From assembly GCA_964550565.1 (NCBI GenBank), contig CAZKAI010000001.1:1-64000 (forward strand): a stretch of DNA of 64,000 bases, in the 5' to 3' direction. Position numbers and translations under genes: made by a program. This DNA is from Anaeroglomus sp964550565 (lineage in GTDB: Bacteria; Planctomycetota; Phycisphaerae; Sedimentisphaerales; Anaerohalosphaeraceae). Under the pieces are notes generated by a model that was not told the origin of the DNA, searched no databases, and saw nothing but the letters and a program-made list of their open reading frames with translations. Of the stretch, positions 17,065 through 26,650 are shown one piece after another (positions within the stretch are counted from its first letter, which is position 1; every line of letters starts with the position of its first letter).

Positions 17065-18078
17065 ATGCGAACGATTCTGGTAACTGGCGGGGCGGGATTT
17101 ATCGGCAGCAATTTTGTGCGGATGGTGCTCAGCGAGCATCCGGATGTGCGGATTGTGAATCTGGATATGCTGACTTACGCCGGCAATCTCGAAAGCCTGG
17201 GTGAGTTTTTGAACCATGAGAATCATCTCTTTGTCAAAGGCGACATCTGTGATGGGAAACTCGTGAATGATCTGGTCGTCCAACACAAAATTGATGCGAT
17301 TGTCAACTTCGCAGCCGAAAGCCACGTGGATCGGTCACTGGTGGAGCCGGGGATTTTTATTCAGACCAATGTGACCGGAACGCTAACGCTGCTGAAAGTG
17401 GCATTAGACCACAAACTGGAGCGGTTTTTGCAGGTTTCGACGGATGAAGTCTATGGTTCGCTGGGCACAGAAGGCTTTTTCATGGAAACCACTCCATTAA
17501 GTCCGAATTCGCCGTACTCGGCCAGCAAGGCCTCGGCGGACATGCTGGTGCGGGCGTTTTCACATAGCTGGGGGCTGCGGTGCAATATCACCCGGTGCTC
17601 GAATAATTACGGGCCGTACCAGTTCCCGGAAAAAATGATTCCTTTGATGATTCATAATGCCTTGAATGACAAAGAGCTGCCGGTCTATGGTGATGGCTTG
17701 TACATTCGGGACTGGCTGTATGTGTACGACCATTGCACGGCCATCTGGAAGGTTCTGACACAGGCTGAGCCGGGTACGATTTATAATGTGGGCGGCAACA
17801 ATGAAAAGACCAATCTGGAGGTGGTGGGGATTATTTTAGAGCGGCTGGGCAAGCCCAGGACGCTGATTCGCCATGTCAAAGACCGCCCCGGGCACGACCG
17901 GCGGTATGCAATCGATTCAGGCAAGATGATGAAAGAACTGGGCTGGCGTCCGACAGTGACATTTGAGGAGGGAATTGTCAAGACCATCGACTGGTACCTG
18001 GCGAATACGGCCTGGCTTAATCATATTGTGTCCGGGCAATATCAGCAATATTATCAGAGTATGTACAGCAATCGATAA
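17065..18078 (+). CDS. rfbB: dTDP-glucose 4,6-dehydratase
   Basis: A 337-residue NAD-dependent short-chain dehydrogenase, the second step of dTDP-L-rhamnose synthesis. GGAGFIGSNF binds NAD, STDEVYG carries the catalytic Thr-Asp-Glu, and YSASKASAD supplies YxxxK. AAGGA lies 6 bases before the ATG at 17065. It ends the rfbA-C-D-B run. Confidence 0.95.
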   Translation: MRTILVTGGAGFIGSNFVRMVLSEHPDVRIVNLDMLTYAGNLESLGEFLNHENHLFVKGDICDGKLVNDLVVQHKIDAIVNFAAESHVDRSLVEPGIFIQTNVTGTLTLLKVALDHKLERFLQVSTDEVYGSLGTEGFFMETTPLSPNSPYSASKASADMLVRAFSHSWGLRCNITRCSNNYGPYQFPEKMIPLMIHNALNDKELPVYGDGLYIRDWLYVYDHCTAIWKVLTQAEPGTIYNVGGNNEKTNLEVVGIILERLGKPRTLIRHVKDRPGHDRRYAIDSGKMMKELGWRPTVTFEEGIVKTIDWYLANTAWLNHIVSGQYQQYYQSMYSNR

Positions 18079-18115
18079 CCTAGATTTGGCGGCAGCAGGC
18101 GGGACAAGGAATGTC

Positions 18116-18144
18116 TTGACCGAGGGGTCTTTCTGGAGTAAACT
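18116..18144 (+). promoter_or_regulatory. Promoter of the ABC exporter gene
   Basis: TTGACC (18116-18121), 17-base spacer, TAAACT (18139-18144), in the 98-base gap between rfbB and the ABC transporter. Confidence 0.6.
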
Positions 18145-18176
18145 TTGCCGTTTTCTTGAGAAAGGCTAAACAGGGA

Positions 18177-20342
18177 ATGAGTGAAAAAACAACAAATTTG
18201 TCTGCTTTTAAACGGGTCTTGGGTTATGTCTGGCCGCAGTGGCCGAGCCTGATTGCCGTATTTTTCTGGGCCATGCTGATTGCCGGGATGTTATCGGTCA
18301 GTTTTCTGACGATTATCCCGTTATTGAAAGTCATGATGGAAGAAGAAGGGCTGCATGGCTGGGTGGATCGAAAAGTCTGCAACTGGCGATATGGGATGGA
18401 TTTTTATGTTCCCAGCCGGACGGATTTTTTTGATGCGACTTCCGGCAAGACCAAATATCTGTTAATTAACCGGATCGAAGAGGACAAGTGGGCCAGTCAG
18501 AACGGATTGCAGCGAGGGGATCAGATTTTCAGCGTAGCCGTCGGCGGCAAGACTGAACAGACCATGTCCCTGAGCCGGATACTTGAGGTTCTGGCGACGA
18601 TGGATCCGGATTTGCCGGTTGTAGTATCTTTCAAGCGGGAACATCAGGAGCAGTTGGAGACCCAATCAATTAAGTTTCAAAGTCCGGCCAGGCCGTTTTA
18701 TGCGGATTGGGCTCAGTGGCCTGTCAGTTTTATCCCCCGCAGCGAAACCAAGGAAAATGTGCTTCATGCAATGATTCTGGTCATCTGTGCCGTGACAGTA
18801 GTGACGATTATCCGTTGCTGGGCCAGATTTTATCAATCATATCTGGCGGAAAAAATTGTCTCGATTGCTAACACCAGATTGCGTGAAGACGTCTTTCGCC
18901 ATGCGATGTATATGCCGGTGGGATTTTTCTCCGCGCGCGGGACCAGCGACACCACCAGCCGTATTATCAGTGATGTGGCAATCAGCGGCAAGGGCATCAA
19001 GATCGTCTTTGGCAAGACGATTCGTGAGCCGCTGGTGACCATCGGGGCGTTGTGCGGGGCGTTCGCGATCAACTGGAAGCTGACGCTGATATTTATGACC
19101 TCGGCGCCGGCGGTAATCGGTGTGATAGCGATTCTGGGCCGGAAGATGAAAAAGGCCACGAAAAAATCGCTGGTGACGACGGCTCAGATGCTGGGACGTA
19201 TTCAGGAAGCCATGAACGCGCTGCGCGTGGTCAAGGTATATAACCGGCAGAAATGGGAAATCGACCAGTACGAAAACACCAACCAGGCTCTGCTCAAGTA
19301 TAATCTGCGGATGTCCAGGATTGAGGCTGCCACCAACCCGATGATGGATGCGCTCGGGATGGTCGCCGGCGGGGCGGTCATCCTGCTGGGGGCTGCGTGG
19401 GTGACTTATCAATATGACGGCATGCAGTCGAGCTCGTTTTTTGCCCTGCTGATTTGCCTCGGGGCGGCAGCGGAATCGGTGCGCAAGGTCAGCGATGTCT
19501 GGAATAACGTGCAGCAGGCCAATGCGGCGGCGGAGCGTGTGTTTGCAGTGATTGATCAGCCCAAAGAGAAAGAGGCACCGGGGGCGTTTGCGATGAAGCC
19601 TCTGGATCGGCAGATTGAATTTCGTGATATCGTTTTCACTTACCCAGGTGCTCAGCAGCCGGCGCTGGAAGGGGTTAATTTGACAGTCCCGGCGGGACAG
19701 ACGGTGGCGGTAGTCGGCTCCAACGGTTCCGGCAAGACGACCCTGGTCAATCTGCTGCCGCGGTTTTATGACCCCGACAGCGGACAGATTCTGATTGACG
19801 GGCAGGATATCCATCAGGCGACATTTTACAGCCTGCGTGACCAGATCAGCATGGTGACTCAGATGGTCGCCACTTTTAATGATACGATTGCCAACAATAT
19901 TGCCTACGGCAAGCCGGATGCGACCCGGGATGAGGTGATTGCAGCGGCCAAACGAGCCTATGCCCATGAGTTCATCACGACCCTCCCTAACGGCTATGAT
20001 TCGATGATTGGGGAACTGAGCAGCGGTTTCAGCGGCGGCCAACTGCAGCGGATTGTGATTGCCCGGGCGATTCTGAAGAATCCGCGAATTCTGATATTTG
20101 ATGAAGCGATGAGCCAGATTGATGCCGAAAGCGAGGCTAAGATTCATGCCGCGCTGGGTGATATTATGAAAGGACGCACCTGCTTTCTGATTGCCCATCG
20201 GTTCAGTACGGTCATTTCAGCCGACCGGATCGTTGTCGTGGACAAGGGTCGCATTGTCGCAGACGGCAAGCATCAGGAATTGATTCAAAGTTGTCAGGTG
20301 TATAAGAATCTGTATGAGACACAGTTGATGTCGCCGCAATAA
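18177..20342 (+). CDS. MsbA-like ABC exporter with PDZ-like insert
   Basis: A 721-residue fused permease-ATPase exporter. The ATPase domain has Walker A GSNGSGKT (514-521), signature FSGGQLQR, Walker B ILIFDEAMS and the switch histidine AHR. The membrane domain is unusual: after the first membrane segment (~22-50) about 145 residues are inserted before the second (~197-215). Residues ~93-155 (LINRIEEDKWASQNGLQRGD...) resemble a PDZ fold and would face the periplasm. MsbA itself is ~580 residues with no such insert. The location in a glycan cluster suggests export of a lipid-linked saccharide or lipid A-like molecule. The start at 18177 is preferred; a TTG at 18156 is possible. Confidence 0.85.
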   Translation: MSEKTTNLSAFKRVLGYVWPQWPSLIAVFFWAMLIAGMLSVSFLTIIPLLKVMMEEEGLHGWVDRKVCNWRYGMDFYVPSRTDFFDATSGKTKYLLINRIEEDKWASQNGLQRGDQIFSVAVGGKTEQTMSLSRILEVLATMDPDLPVVVSFKREHQEQLETQSIKFQSPARPFYADWAQWPVSFIPRSETKENVLHAMILVICAVTVVTIIRCWARFYQSYLAEKIVSIANTRLREDVFRHAMYMPVGFFSARGTSDTTSRIISDVAISGKGIKIVFGKTIREPLVTIGALCGAFAINWKLTLIFMTSAPAVIGVIAILGRKMKKATKKSLVTTAQMLGRIQEAMNALRVVKVYNRQKWEIDQYENTNQALLKYNLRMSRIEAATNPMMDALGMVAGGAVILLGAAWVTYQYDGMQSSSFFALLICLGAAAESVRKVSDVWNNVQQANAAAERVFAVIDQPKEKEAPGAFAMKPLDRQIEFRDIVFTYPGAQQPALEGVNLTVPAGQTVAVVGSNGSGKTTLVNLLPRFYDPDSGQILIDGQDIHQATFYSLRDQISMVTQMVATFNDTIANNIAYGKPDATRDEVIAAAKRAYAHEFITTLPNGYDSMIGELSSGFSGGQLQRIVIARAILKNPRILIFDEAMSQIDAESEAKIHAALGDIMKGRTCFLIAHRFSTVISADRIVVVDKGRIVADGKHQELIQSCQVYKNLYETQLMSPQ

Positions 20343-20363
20343 CCGGCTTTTCGGAATGGGTCT

Positions 20364-21182
20364 ATGGATAACCAGCGACAAGCCAGAGCGACGATTTGTG
20401 TGGTCAATTACAAAACCCTGGATTTGACACGGCTGTGTCTTCGCAGCATCCGTAAATATACGCGGCGTCCGTACGAGGTGATTGTGGTGGATAATGATTC
20501 ACAGGATGCCTCGACGGAATACCTGCGGTCGCTGAAGTGGATTCGGCTGATCGAGCGAAAAGACAAGACCAATGACAGCACCGGCGGGTATGCCCATGCT
20601 GCGGCGCTGGATATGGGTCTGGAGCAGACTCAAACCGAGTTTTTTGTCGCCATGCATTCGGATACGTTTGTCCGGCGGGAGAACTGGCTGGAGGACCTGC
20701 TGGCGATGTTTGGTCAGGATACCCGGACTGCCTGTGTCGGAGCCGGGAAAGTGGAATTGACGCCGGACTGGCAGGTCTGGCTGAAAAAGCTGACAGATTT
20801 CAAGACGTTCAGACGAAAACTGCTGCGTGTGCCGGATCCTGTGGGAATACACCGGTATTATAATCGTACGGTATGCAGCATTTACCGAACCGAGGTTCTC
20901 AAACGCGAAAAACTGTCGTTCCTGATGGATCGAGACAAAGGATTGACCGTCGGCAAGAAACTGTATTTTGAGCTGGTGGACCGGGGCTATAAGACCGTGG
21001 AACTGCCGGACCGATTTATGCGGCAGTATCTGTATCACCTGGCCCATGCAACCCAGGTTGTGAATGCAGGACAGTATAATCTCCGACAACGCACCATACG
21101 AAAAATCAGCCGGCTGATTGAACAGATTATGCGATCCGAGCAGGTTCAGCAGATATTAAAGGACGATTCCCTGGATCAATAA
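20364..21182 (+). CDS. Glycosyltransferase family 2
   Basis: A 272-residue GT-A-fold glycosyltransferase. TICVVNYKTLDLTRLCLRSI is the usual GT2 N-terminus, VDNDSQDAS follows, and HSDTFV (~95) is the DxD-type metal site. No membrane segment, so cytoplasmic or peripheral. The donor may be dTDP-rhamnose from the neighbouring genes, by context only. It lies 21 bases after the exporter and 12 before the first FkbM gene, in one probable operon. Confidence 0.85.
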   Translation: MDNQRQARATICVVNYKTLDLTRLCLRSIRKYTRRPYEVIVVDNDSQDASTEYLRSLKWIRLIERKDKTNDSTGGYAHAAALDMGLEQTQTEFFVAMHSDTFVRRENWLEDLLAMFGQDTRTACVGAGKVELTPDWQVWLKKLTDFKTFRRKLLRVPDPVGIHRYYNRTVCSIYRTEVLKREKLSFLMDRDKGLTVGKKLYFELVDRGYKTVELPDRFMRQYLYHLAHATQVVNAGQYNLRQRTIRKISRLIEQIMRSEQVQQILKDDSLDQ

Positions 21183-21194
21183 AGGATAAATACG

Positions 21195-22019
21195 ATGCCA
21201 AGATTATCATTACTGCAGCACCCGGTGTTGTACTACAAGAATAAGTATTACCATCACAAGCTCAAGCACGGCAACGCGCCGGACGGGCTTTCGGTTATGG
21301 ATATTCACGGCGTCAAATTTCCCTGTGATTTGGCGCTGGGGAAAATGACACGAAGTATGTATTTTGGTGCGTATGATATCGAGATACGCAGAATTATCGA
21401 AAAAAATCTGCGTCCGGGGGATGTTTTCGTGGATGTAGGTGCCAACGTGGGGTATTTCAGCGCCGTGGGAGCGACTCGCGTGGGAACGTCCGGGCAAGTG
21501 CACTGTTTTGAGCCTGTCCCGTGGCTGTTCAGTTATTTGGAGCAATTTCGCTCGTTGAATCCCAATTATTCCATCTCGGTCAATCAGGCCGCACTGGGAG
21601 ACAAGGAAGACAAGACGATTATTTATCAGAGTGAAAATACCGGCGGGCATTCGCTCCTGTCAGGATATTTCCTTTCCGGCCAGCCTGAGAAAACTCATGA
21701 GATTGCCGTTCATCGATTGGATACTTATCTGGAACAGAAATCGGTTGACCGAGTGGCGCTGATTAAAATTGATACAGAAGGCTATGAATTCCCCGTTCTG
21801 CTGGGATTGACGGGTTTCCTGAAAAAGTCCAAGGGCCGTCTGCCCATCCTGGTCATTGAGATATCACACAGGGCTTTTTCGCTGACGAATCATACCATCG
21901 CGGAATTTGAAACATTCATGAAGGATTTTGGATACACGGCGTATGAAATTTGCGGCTGTCATAAAGCAGATTTATATCGTGCACAAGATCAAAATCTCGT
22001 CTTTATCCCTGAGAAATAA
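21195..22019 (+). CDS. FkbM family methyltransferase
   Basis: A 274-residue class I SAM-dependent methyltransferase of the FkbM family. VFVDVGANVGYFSAVGA is the SAM-binding glycine loop, HCFEPVP binds the ribose hydroxyls, and IKIDTEGYEFPVL is the family's typical downstream motif. Such enzymes often O-methylate sugars in surface glycans. Its stop overlaps the next start (ATAATG). Confidence 0.87.
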   Translation: MPRLSLLQHPVLYYKNKYYHHKLKHGNAPDGLSVMDIHGVKFPCDLALGKMTRSMYFGAYDIEIRRIIEKNLRPGDVFVDVGANVGYFSAVGATRVGTSGQVHCFEPVPWLFSYLEQFRSLNPNYSISVNQAALGDKEDKTIIYQSENTGGHSLLSGYFLSGQPEKTHEIAVHRLDTYLEQKSVDRVALIKIDTEGYEFPVLLGLTGFLKKSKGRLPILVIEISHRAFSLTNHTIAEFETFMKDFGYTAYEICGCHKADLYRAQDQNLVFIPEK

Positions 22020-22957
22020 TGGGCAAGCTTGTCAGTATCATTGTATTTACAAAAAATCGCCCCCTGCAATTGCATGGGTATTTAGAGAGTCTGTACCGAT
22101 ATTTTCCGTCGGAGGCAATACAGGTTTATATTCTCTATAAACCGGAACTGTTTAGCGAGGAATATGAACAGTGTTTTCGTTCATTTCCGGCCTGCCGGGT
22201 CATTCGTGAGACGAATTTCCATCTGGATTTCATGCGGTTATTCGAGGGAATCAAAACCCCCTATATTTTGTTTGGGATTGATGATCTGGTGTATTTTGAT
22301 GGCATTGGACTGGAGACGATCCAGGGAACCTTTGACAAGCTGGGGGATTTGCTGTTTGGTTTTTCGTTACGGCTGGATCAGCAGCAGATGCCCGAGGATT
22401 TTGCTGCAGGCAGTGTCTGGCCGGAGGATGTTGAGGGGCAGACCATCTATGCTCTGGATTGGACAAAGGGGCAGACATCGAATACGCGGTATCCATTTGA
22501 GCTTTGTGCGACAGTTTATCGGACCGAAGATATTCGCCGATTATTCAGCAGGGTTGTGAGTCACAATTGGATTGCCAATCGTTATTTTCGACCCGGTTCA
22601 AAGGCGGCGCACCTTTATGGGTGTTTTTTGAAAATCCGGAATCTGTACAAACGATTTGGTTTTTTTTATAATCCCAACACACTGGAGTCCTGGTGCTGCC
22701 GTTATGTGCAGAGACATCCCGATGCGTTTGGACATCTGCTGGCCTATCGGTCGATTTGCGGTACGGCCATCCAGGTGAACATGGTGAATACGACGACTGT
22801 CAATGAGTGGGATGATTCAGCCCGGCTGACGGTGGAAGTGCTGGCGGAAAAATATCGGCAGGGCTGGCGGCTGGATATAGACAGCCTGGCAGCGGATAAG
22901 CCGGGACAAACCCATGGCGGTCCCGAGCGGTTTAAGTTATGCAAAAAGGAAATGTGA
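22019..22957 (+). CDS. Putative glycosyltransferase (GT-A-like)
   Basis: A 312-residue protein beginning MGKLVSIIVFTKNRPLQLHG, the start of a GT-A/GT2-type fold. FGIDDLVYFDG (~80) could be the metal-binding acidic motif. The rest does not match a family I can name. No signal peptide. Translational overlap with the FkbM gene and a short gap to the next gene place it in the glycan operon. A sugar-transfer role is inferred. Confidence 0.6.
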   Translation: MGKLVSIIVFTKNRPLQLHGYLESLYRYFPSEAIQVYILYKPELFSEEYEQCFRSFPACRVIRETNFHLDFMRLFEGIKTPYILFGIDDLVYFDGIGLETIQGTFDKLGDLLFGFSLRLDQQQMPEDFAAGSVWPEDVEGQTIYALDWTKGQTSNTRYPFELCATVYRTEDIRRLFSRVVSHNWIANRYFRPGSKAAHLYGCFLKIRNLYKRFGFFYNPNTLESWCCRYVQRHPDAFGHLLAYRSICGTAIQVNMVNTTTVNEWDDSARLTVEVLAEKYRQGWRLDIDSLAADKPGQTHGGPERFKLCKKEM

Positions 22958-22964
22958 GGAAAGC

Positions 22965-23924
22965 ATGGTAAAACGTATTCTTGTAACCGGTGGAGCCGGT
23001 TTTCTGGGATCGCATTTATGCGAGCGTTTATTGCGTGAGGGACATGATGTCCTGTGCGTGGATAATTTTTATACCGGGCGAAAGCAAAATGTTCTTCATT
23101 TGCTCCCGAACGGCCGGTTTGAAATGATGCGGCATGATGTGACCTTTCCCCTGTATATTGAAGTGGATGAAATTTATAATTTAGCCTGTCCCGCTTCGCC
23201 GATTCATTATCAGCACGATCCGGTCCAAACGACCAAGACCAGTGTGCATGGGGCGATTAATATGCTGGGACTGGCCAAGCGGGTCAAGGCCAAAATTCTC
23301 CAGGCCTCAACCAGTGAAGTCTATGGTGATCCCGAAATTCATCCGCAGACAGAATCCTATTGGGGACATGTCAATCCGATTGGAATTCGCTCCTGCTATG
23401 ATGAAGGGAAACGCTGTGCGGAGACCCTGTTTTTTGATTATCATCGCCAGCATAAGCTGCGGATTAAGGTGATTCGCATCTTCAATACTTATGGACCAAG
23501 AATGCTGCCCAATGACGGCAGGGTTGTGTCGAATTTTATTGTTCAGGCGCTGCAGAATAAGCCCATTACCATTTATGGTCAGGGCAGCCAGACCCGGTCG
23601 TTTTGTTATGTGGATGATTTAATTGAGGCCATGGTCAGGATGATGGATACCACAGACAGCTTTACCGGGCCGGTCAACTGCGGCAATCCCCAGGAATTTT
23701 CCATTTTAGAGCTGGCCCGGAAAATCATTGAGCTGACCGGATCATCAAGTCAATTGAATTTTATGCCGCTGCCGCAGGACGACCCGACGCAGCGCAAACC
23801 GGATATCAGCCTGGCTCAAAATGTGCTGAAGTGGTCTCCGACAGTGGCTCTTGACGAGGGCCTGAAGAGGACCATTTCTTATTTTGAACACATGCTGCGC
23901 AATGGTGAACTGGCCTTAAGCTAA
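22965..23924 (+). CDS. UDP-glucuronic acid decarboxylase (UDP-xylose synthase)
   Basis: A 319-residue extended short-chain dehydrogenase close to the UXS family, which converts UDP-glucuronate to UDP-xylose. GGAGFLGSHL binds NAD; NLACPASPIHYQ and STSEVYGDP are typical of UXS; SCYDEGKR supplies catalytic YxxxK; IFNTYGPRM follows. The ATG at 22965 has AGGA 4 bases upstream; upstream in-frame sequence lies inside the previous gene. It suggests xylose, or a related pentose, in the surface glycan along with rhamnose. Confidence 0.88.
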   Translation: MVKRILVTGGAGFLGSHLCERLLREGHDVLCVDNFYTGRKQNVLHLLPNGRFEMMRHDVTFPLYIEVDEIYNLACPASPIHYQHDPVQTTKTSVHGAINMLGLAKRVKAKILQASTSEVYGDPEIHPQTESYWGHVNPIGIRSCYDEGKRCAETLFFDYHRQHKLRIKVIRIFNTYGPRMLPNDGRVVSNFIVQALQNKPITIYGQGSQTRSFCYVDDLIEAMVRMMDTTDSFTGPVNCGNPQEFSILELARKIIELTGSSSQLNFMPLPQDDPTQRKPDISLAQNVLKWSPTVALDEGLKRTISYFEHMLRNGELALS

Positions 23925-23935
23925 CGGAAATTGCA

Positions 23936-24679
23936 ATGTCAAAGTTTTATAGTCGATGGAAAAAGCAACTGATTCGCTCGAAGATTCTGTCGGGCCTGAG
24001 CCGGTTTCCGGGATATTTCCGGGATTGGCGCCGCTACAGCCGCATGGAAGGGGCGGAGCCGATTCGGCTGAAAGATACCTATCCCTGCCTGTTTGACAAG
24101 ACCAGCGGGACGGGGGTGGACAGTCATTATTTTTATCAGCATGTCTGGGCGATGGAAAAGATCGCGGCGCATCGGCCCGCACAGCATGTCGATGTCGGGT
24201 CCAATGTGGATTTTGTCGGTCTGCTCAGCACGATTACCAAAGTTCAGTTTGTGGATATCCGTCCGATGGCGGTCAACAATCTGCCGAATCTGGAAAGCAC
24301 CTATGGGTCTATCCTCGAGCTTCCCTATGCTGACAACAGTGTGGAATCGATTTCCTGTCTGCACGTGGCCGAGCATATCGGCCTGGGACGATATGGCGAC
24401 CCCCTGGACCCGCTGGGCACAAAAAAAGCAGCGGCAGAACTGGCGCGTTGTCTGAAGCCGGGCGGGAATTTATATTTTTCACTGCCGGTCGGGCAGCCCA
24501 AACTCTGCTTTAATGCGCATCGCATTCATTCCCCCCAGCAGATCCTGGATTACTTCAAGGGATTAAAGCTGGTTGAATTTTCAGGCAGTACGGATGACAA
24601 GACCTTTCTCCGGAATACGGATATGCAGCCGTTTGCGGCCATGCGCTATGCCTGCGGCATGTTCTGGTTTACCAAATAA
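23936..24679 (+). CDS. DUF268-like methyltransferase-fold protein
   Basis: A 247-residue protein resembling DUF268. HVDVGSNVDFVGLLS looks like a degenerate SAM-binding loop, VQFVDIRPM a ribose-binding strand, and CLHVAEHIGLGRYGDPLD is characteristic of the family. LARCLKPGGNLYFSLPVG matches class I methyltransferases. The substrate is unknown; context suggests glycan modification. It lies 11 bases after the UXS gene. Confidence 0.65.
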   Translation: MSKFYSRWKKQLIRSKILSGLSRFPGYFRDWRRYSRMEGAEPIRLKDTYPCLFDKTSGTGVDSHYFYQHVWAMEKIAAHRPAQHVDVGSNVDFVGLLSTITKVQFVDIRPMAVNNLPNLESTYGSILELPYADNSVESISCLHVAEHIGLGRYGDPLDPLGTKKAAAELARCLKPGGNLYFSLPVGQPKLCFNAHRIHSPQQILDYFKGLKLVEFSGSTDDKTFLRNTDMQPFAAMRYACGMFWFTK

Positions 24680-24693
24680 AGGAAAAATATACC

Positions 24694-25467
24694 ATGAAAT
24701 GGATTACCAAAATAAAAGAGATATACAAGGCACATCGAAACTGGAAAAAAGTCCAGAAACGCTGTCAGACGCATGCCCAGGGCACAGAAGTGCAGTTGGC
24801 CTTCTACAAGCAGCTCTTTTCGCCCGGAGATATTGTGTTTGATGTGGGGGCCAATGTGGGTGACAAGGCCGCCATCTTTCTGCAGGCCGGCGCCAAAGTG
24901 ATTGCCGTTGAACCGCAGGAAAGCTGCTGGCGTATTCTGACCAGGCGTTTTGGACAACAGAAAGACAGGGTGGTCATTGTTACCTCGGCGCTGGGCGAAA
25001 AAGAAGGAATGATTACGCTGTATATTGACAAATCCTCAACGATTTCATCCACCAGCAAAGAATGGATCGATGCAGTCAAAAAAAGCGGGCGTTTTCCATC
25101 GCACAAGTGGGCTGACCAGGTGGATGTCAAGACCACGACGATGGATCGGCTGATTCAGATTCACGGAAGACCGAGGTTTTGCAAGATTGATGTCGAAGGA
25201 GCCGAGGCCGAAGTACTCAAAGGATTATCCAGTCCGATTGCCTGCTTGTCATTTGAGTTTGTCCCGGAAAAAATTGAAAAGACCCTCGAATGCATCGATC
25301 GGTTGTCGGCTATCGGCCAGTATGAGTATAATTTCTGTTTTGGAGAAGCAGGGCAATTTGAGATGGCTTCACGTCTCTCGGCTCAGGATATGAAGGCTTA
25401 TTTGACAAATATGGGAAACCAGATATCCAATTTCGGCGATATCTATGCATTTGCCCGCAATGGCTGA
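24694..25467 (+). CDS. FkbM family methyltransferase
   Basis: A 257-residue second FkbM-type methyltransferase. IVFDVGANVGDKAAIFLQAG is the SAM loop, IAVEPQESCW the ribose-binding acidic site, and CKIDVEGAEAEVL the FkbM motif. It is clearly different in sequence from the copy at 21195, so it probably acts on another position or sugar rather than being a recent duplicate. Confidence 0.85.
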   Translation: MKWITKIKEIYKAHRNWKKVQKRCQTHAQGTEVQLAFYKQLFSPGDIVFDVGANVGDKAAIFLQAGAKVIAVEPQESCWRILTRRFGQQKDRVVIVTSALGEKEGMITLYIDKSSTISSTSKEWIDAVKKSGRFPSHKWADQVDVKTTTMDRLIQIHGRPRFCKIDVEGAEAEVLKGLSSPIACLSFEFVPEKIEKTLECIDRLSAIGQYEYNFCFGEAGQFEMASRLSAQDMKAYLTNMGNQISNFGDIYAFARNG

Positions 25468-25549
25468 AAAATAACATTGCCTGGTTGTACGATTCAGATG
25501 GAGTGTTTGCAGTCGGATTCGTGAAGTGAAATGCGGATTCAGGAAGACT

Positions 25550-26584
25550 ATGAAAAGAATATTGATTATCGCGGATTTCAAGGACGAGTCGGAACGTTCG
25601 ATTCGTCTGCAATCCCGGATGTGGATTAAGGGCCTTCTGCGGGCCGGACACGATGTCCAGCGTTTCAGCTATCGCAATGTGCTGACACAGTTTAATCCCT
25701 TTTCCGGGAAATATTTCCGGCGTTTTATGCCGAAATTCGTCAAGCGTCGCACGGATGAGCTCTTGGTTTGCCAGATTAAGACCTACTATCCGGATATCGT
25801 GTATATATTCGGGATGAAATATCTGGAACCGGAAACCATTCGAGTTATCCGTCAGGCTGCGCCCGGGGTGATCGTAGTGGGGCGTGATGAGGATCCTTTC
25901 CCCGATAAAAATCAGGAACGACTGGCGATTGCGGCCGAGTGTGATATGGTGGTCAACACCAGCGGCGGAGCGTTTCTGGAGACCTACAAAAAAGCAGGCG
26001 TACCGCGATGTGCATTCTTGCCCAATGTCTGTGATCCGGATATTCAATACCGTTATGCTCCGGACCCGAAGTGGCAGGCGGAAATCATTTTTACCGGCAA
26101 GCCCATCCATCAGCGTCTGGGTCAGGTTGGCGACCGATATCATCTGATTGAGACGATTGCACAGCGGCCGGGCTGCCGGGTCTATGGAGCCTTTGGCGTA
26201 CCACGTGTGGAGGGATTGGATTATTTCCACGCCCTGAGCAATGCCAAAGTAGCCCTGAGCATAAATATCACCAATGATATCCCCCTGTACCATTCCGACC
26301 GATTAATCAACAGCTTGTCCTGCGGGCCGCTGGTGCTGGCCAAGCGGATTCCCCAGACCGAGCTGCTGCATCAGGACAAAAAACACCTGTGCTATTTTGA
26401 TACGTATGAGGAATTTATCGAATTGGCCGATTGGTATGTCAAGCACGAATCCGAAAGACAAAAAATCGCGGATGCGGGGATGGAACAGGCGCATCGGGAA
26501 TACAACTGTGTCGTCATGGCCAGACACTTTATTGATTTGGTGGAAAAGCATGCCTGCTCTGCTCCTTGGAATCGTGTGATCTGA
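25550..26584 (+). CDS. CgeB-like glycosyltransferase
   Basis: A 344-residue protein resembling the CgeB/spore-maturation group of GT-B glycosyltransferases: IIADFKDESERS at the N-terminus, IFTGKPIHQR mid-protein, and the C-terminal SDRLINSLSCGPLVLAKRIPQTELL, which matches the nucleotide-sugar binding half. The ATG at 25550 has AGGA 5 bases upstream; an in-frame ATG 8 codons earlier (25526) lacks a good site. The acceptor is unknown. Confidence 0.75.
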   Translation: MKRILIIADFKDESERSIRLQSRMWIKGLLRAGHDVQRFSYRNVLTQFNPFSGKYFRRFMPKFVKRRTDELLVCQIKTYYPDIVYIFGMKYLEPETIRVIRQAAPGVIVVGRDEDPFPDKNQERLAIAAECDMVVNTSGGAFLETYKKAGVPRCAFLPNVCDPDIQYRYAPDPKWQAEIIFTGKPIHQRLGQVGDRYHLIETIAQRPGCRVYGAFGVPRVEGLDYFHALSNAKVALSINITNDIPLYHSDRLINSLSCGPLVLAKRIPQTELLHQDKKHLCYFDTYEEFIELADWYVKHESERQKIADAGMEQAHREYNCVVMARHFIDLVEKHACSAPWNRVI

Positions 26585-26650
26585 TGACTGTATTGCATCT
26601 TGTATGAAAAAGCCGCCTGTCAACCGCATTCGTCGGCGTGAAAGGATATA

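Noticed and set aside
18837..20198. 453-codon minus-strand frame opposite the ABC exporter
   Set aside because: Shadow of a well-supported plus-strand gene; its translation has no recognisable domain.
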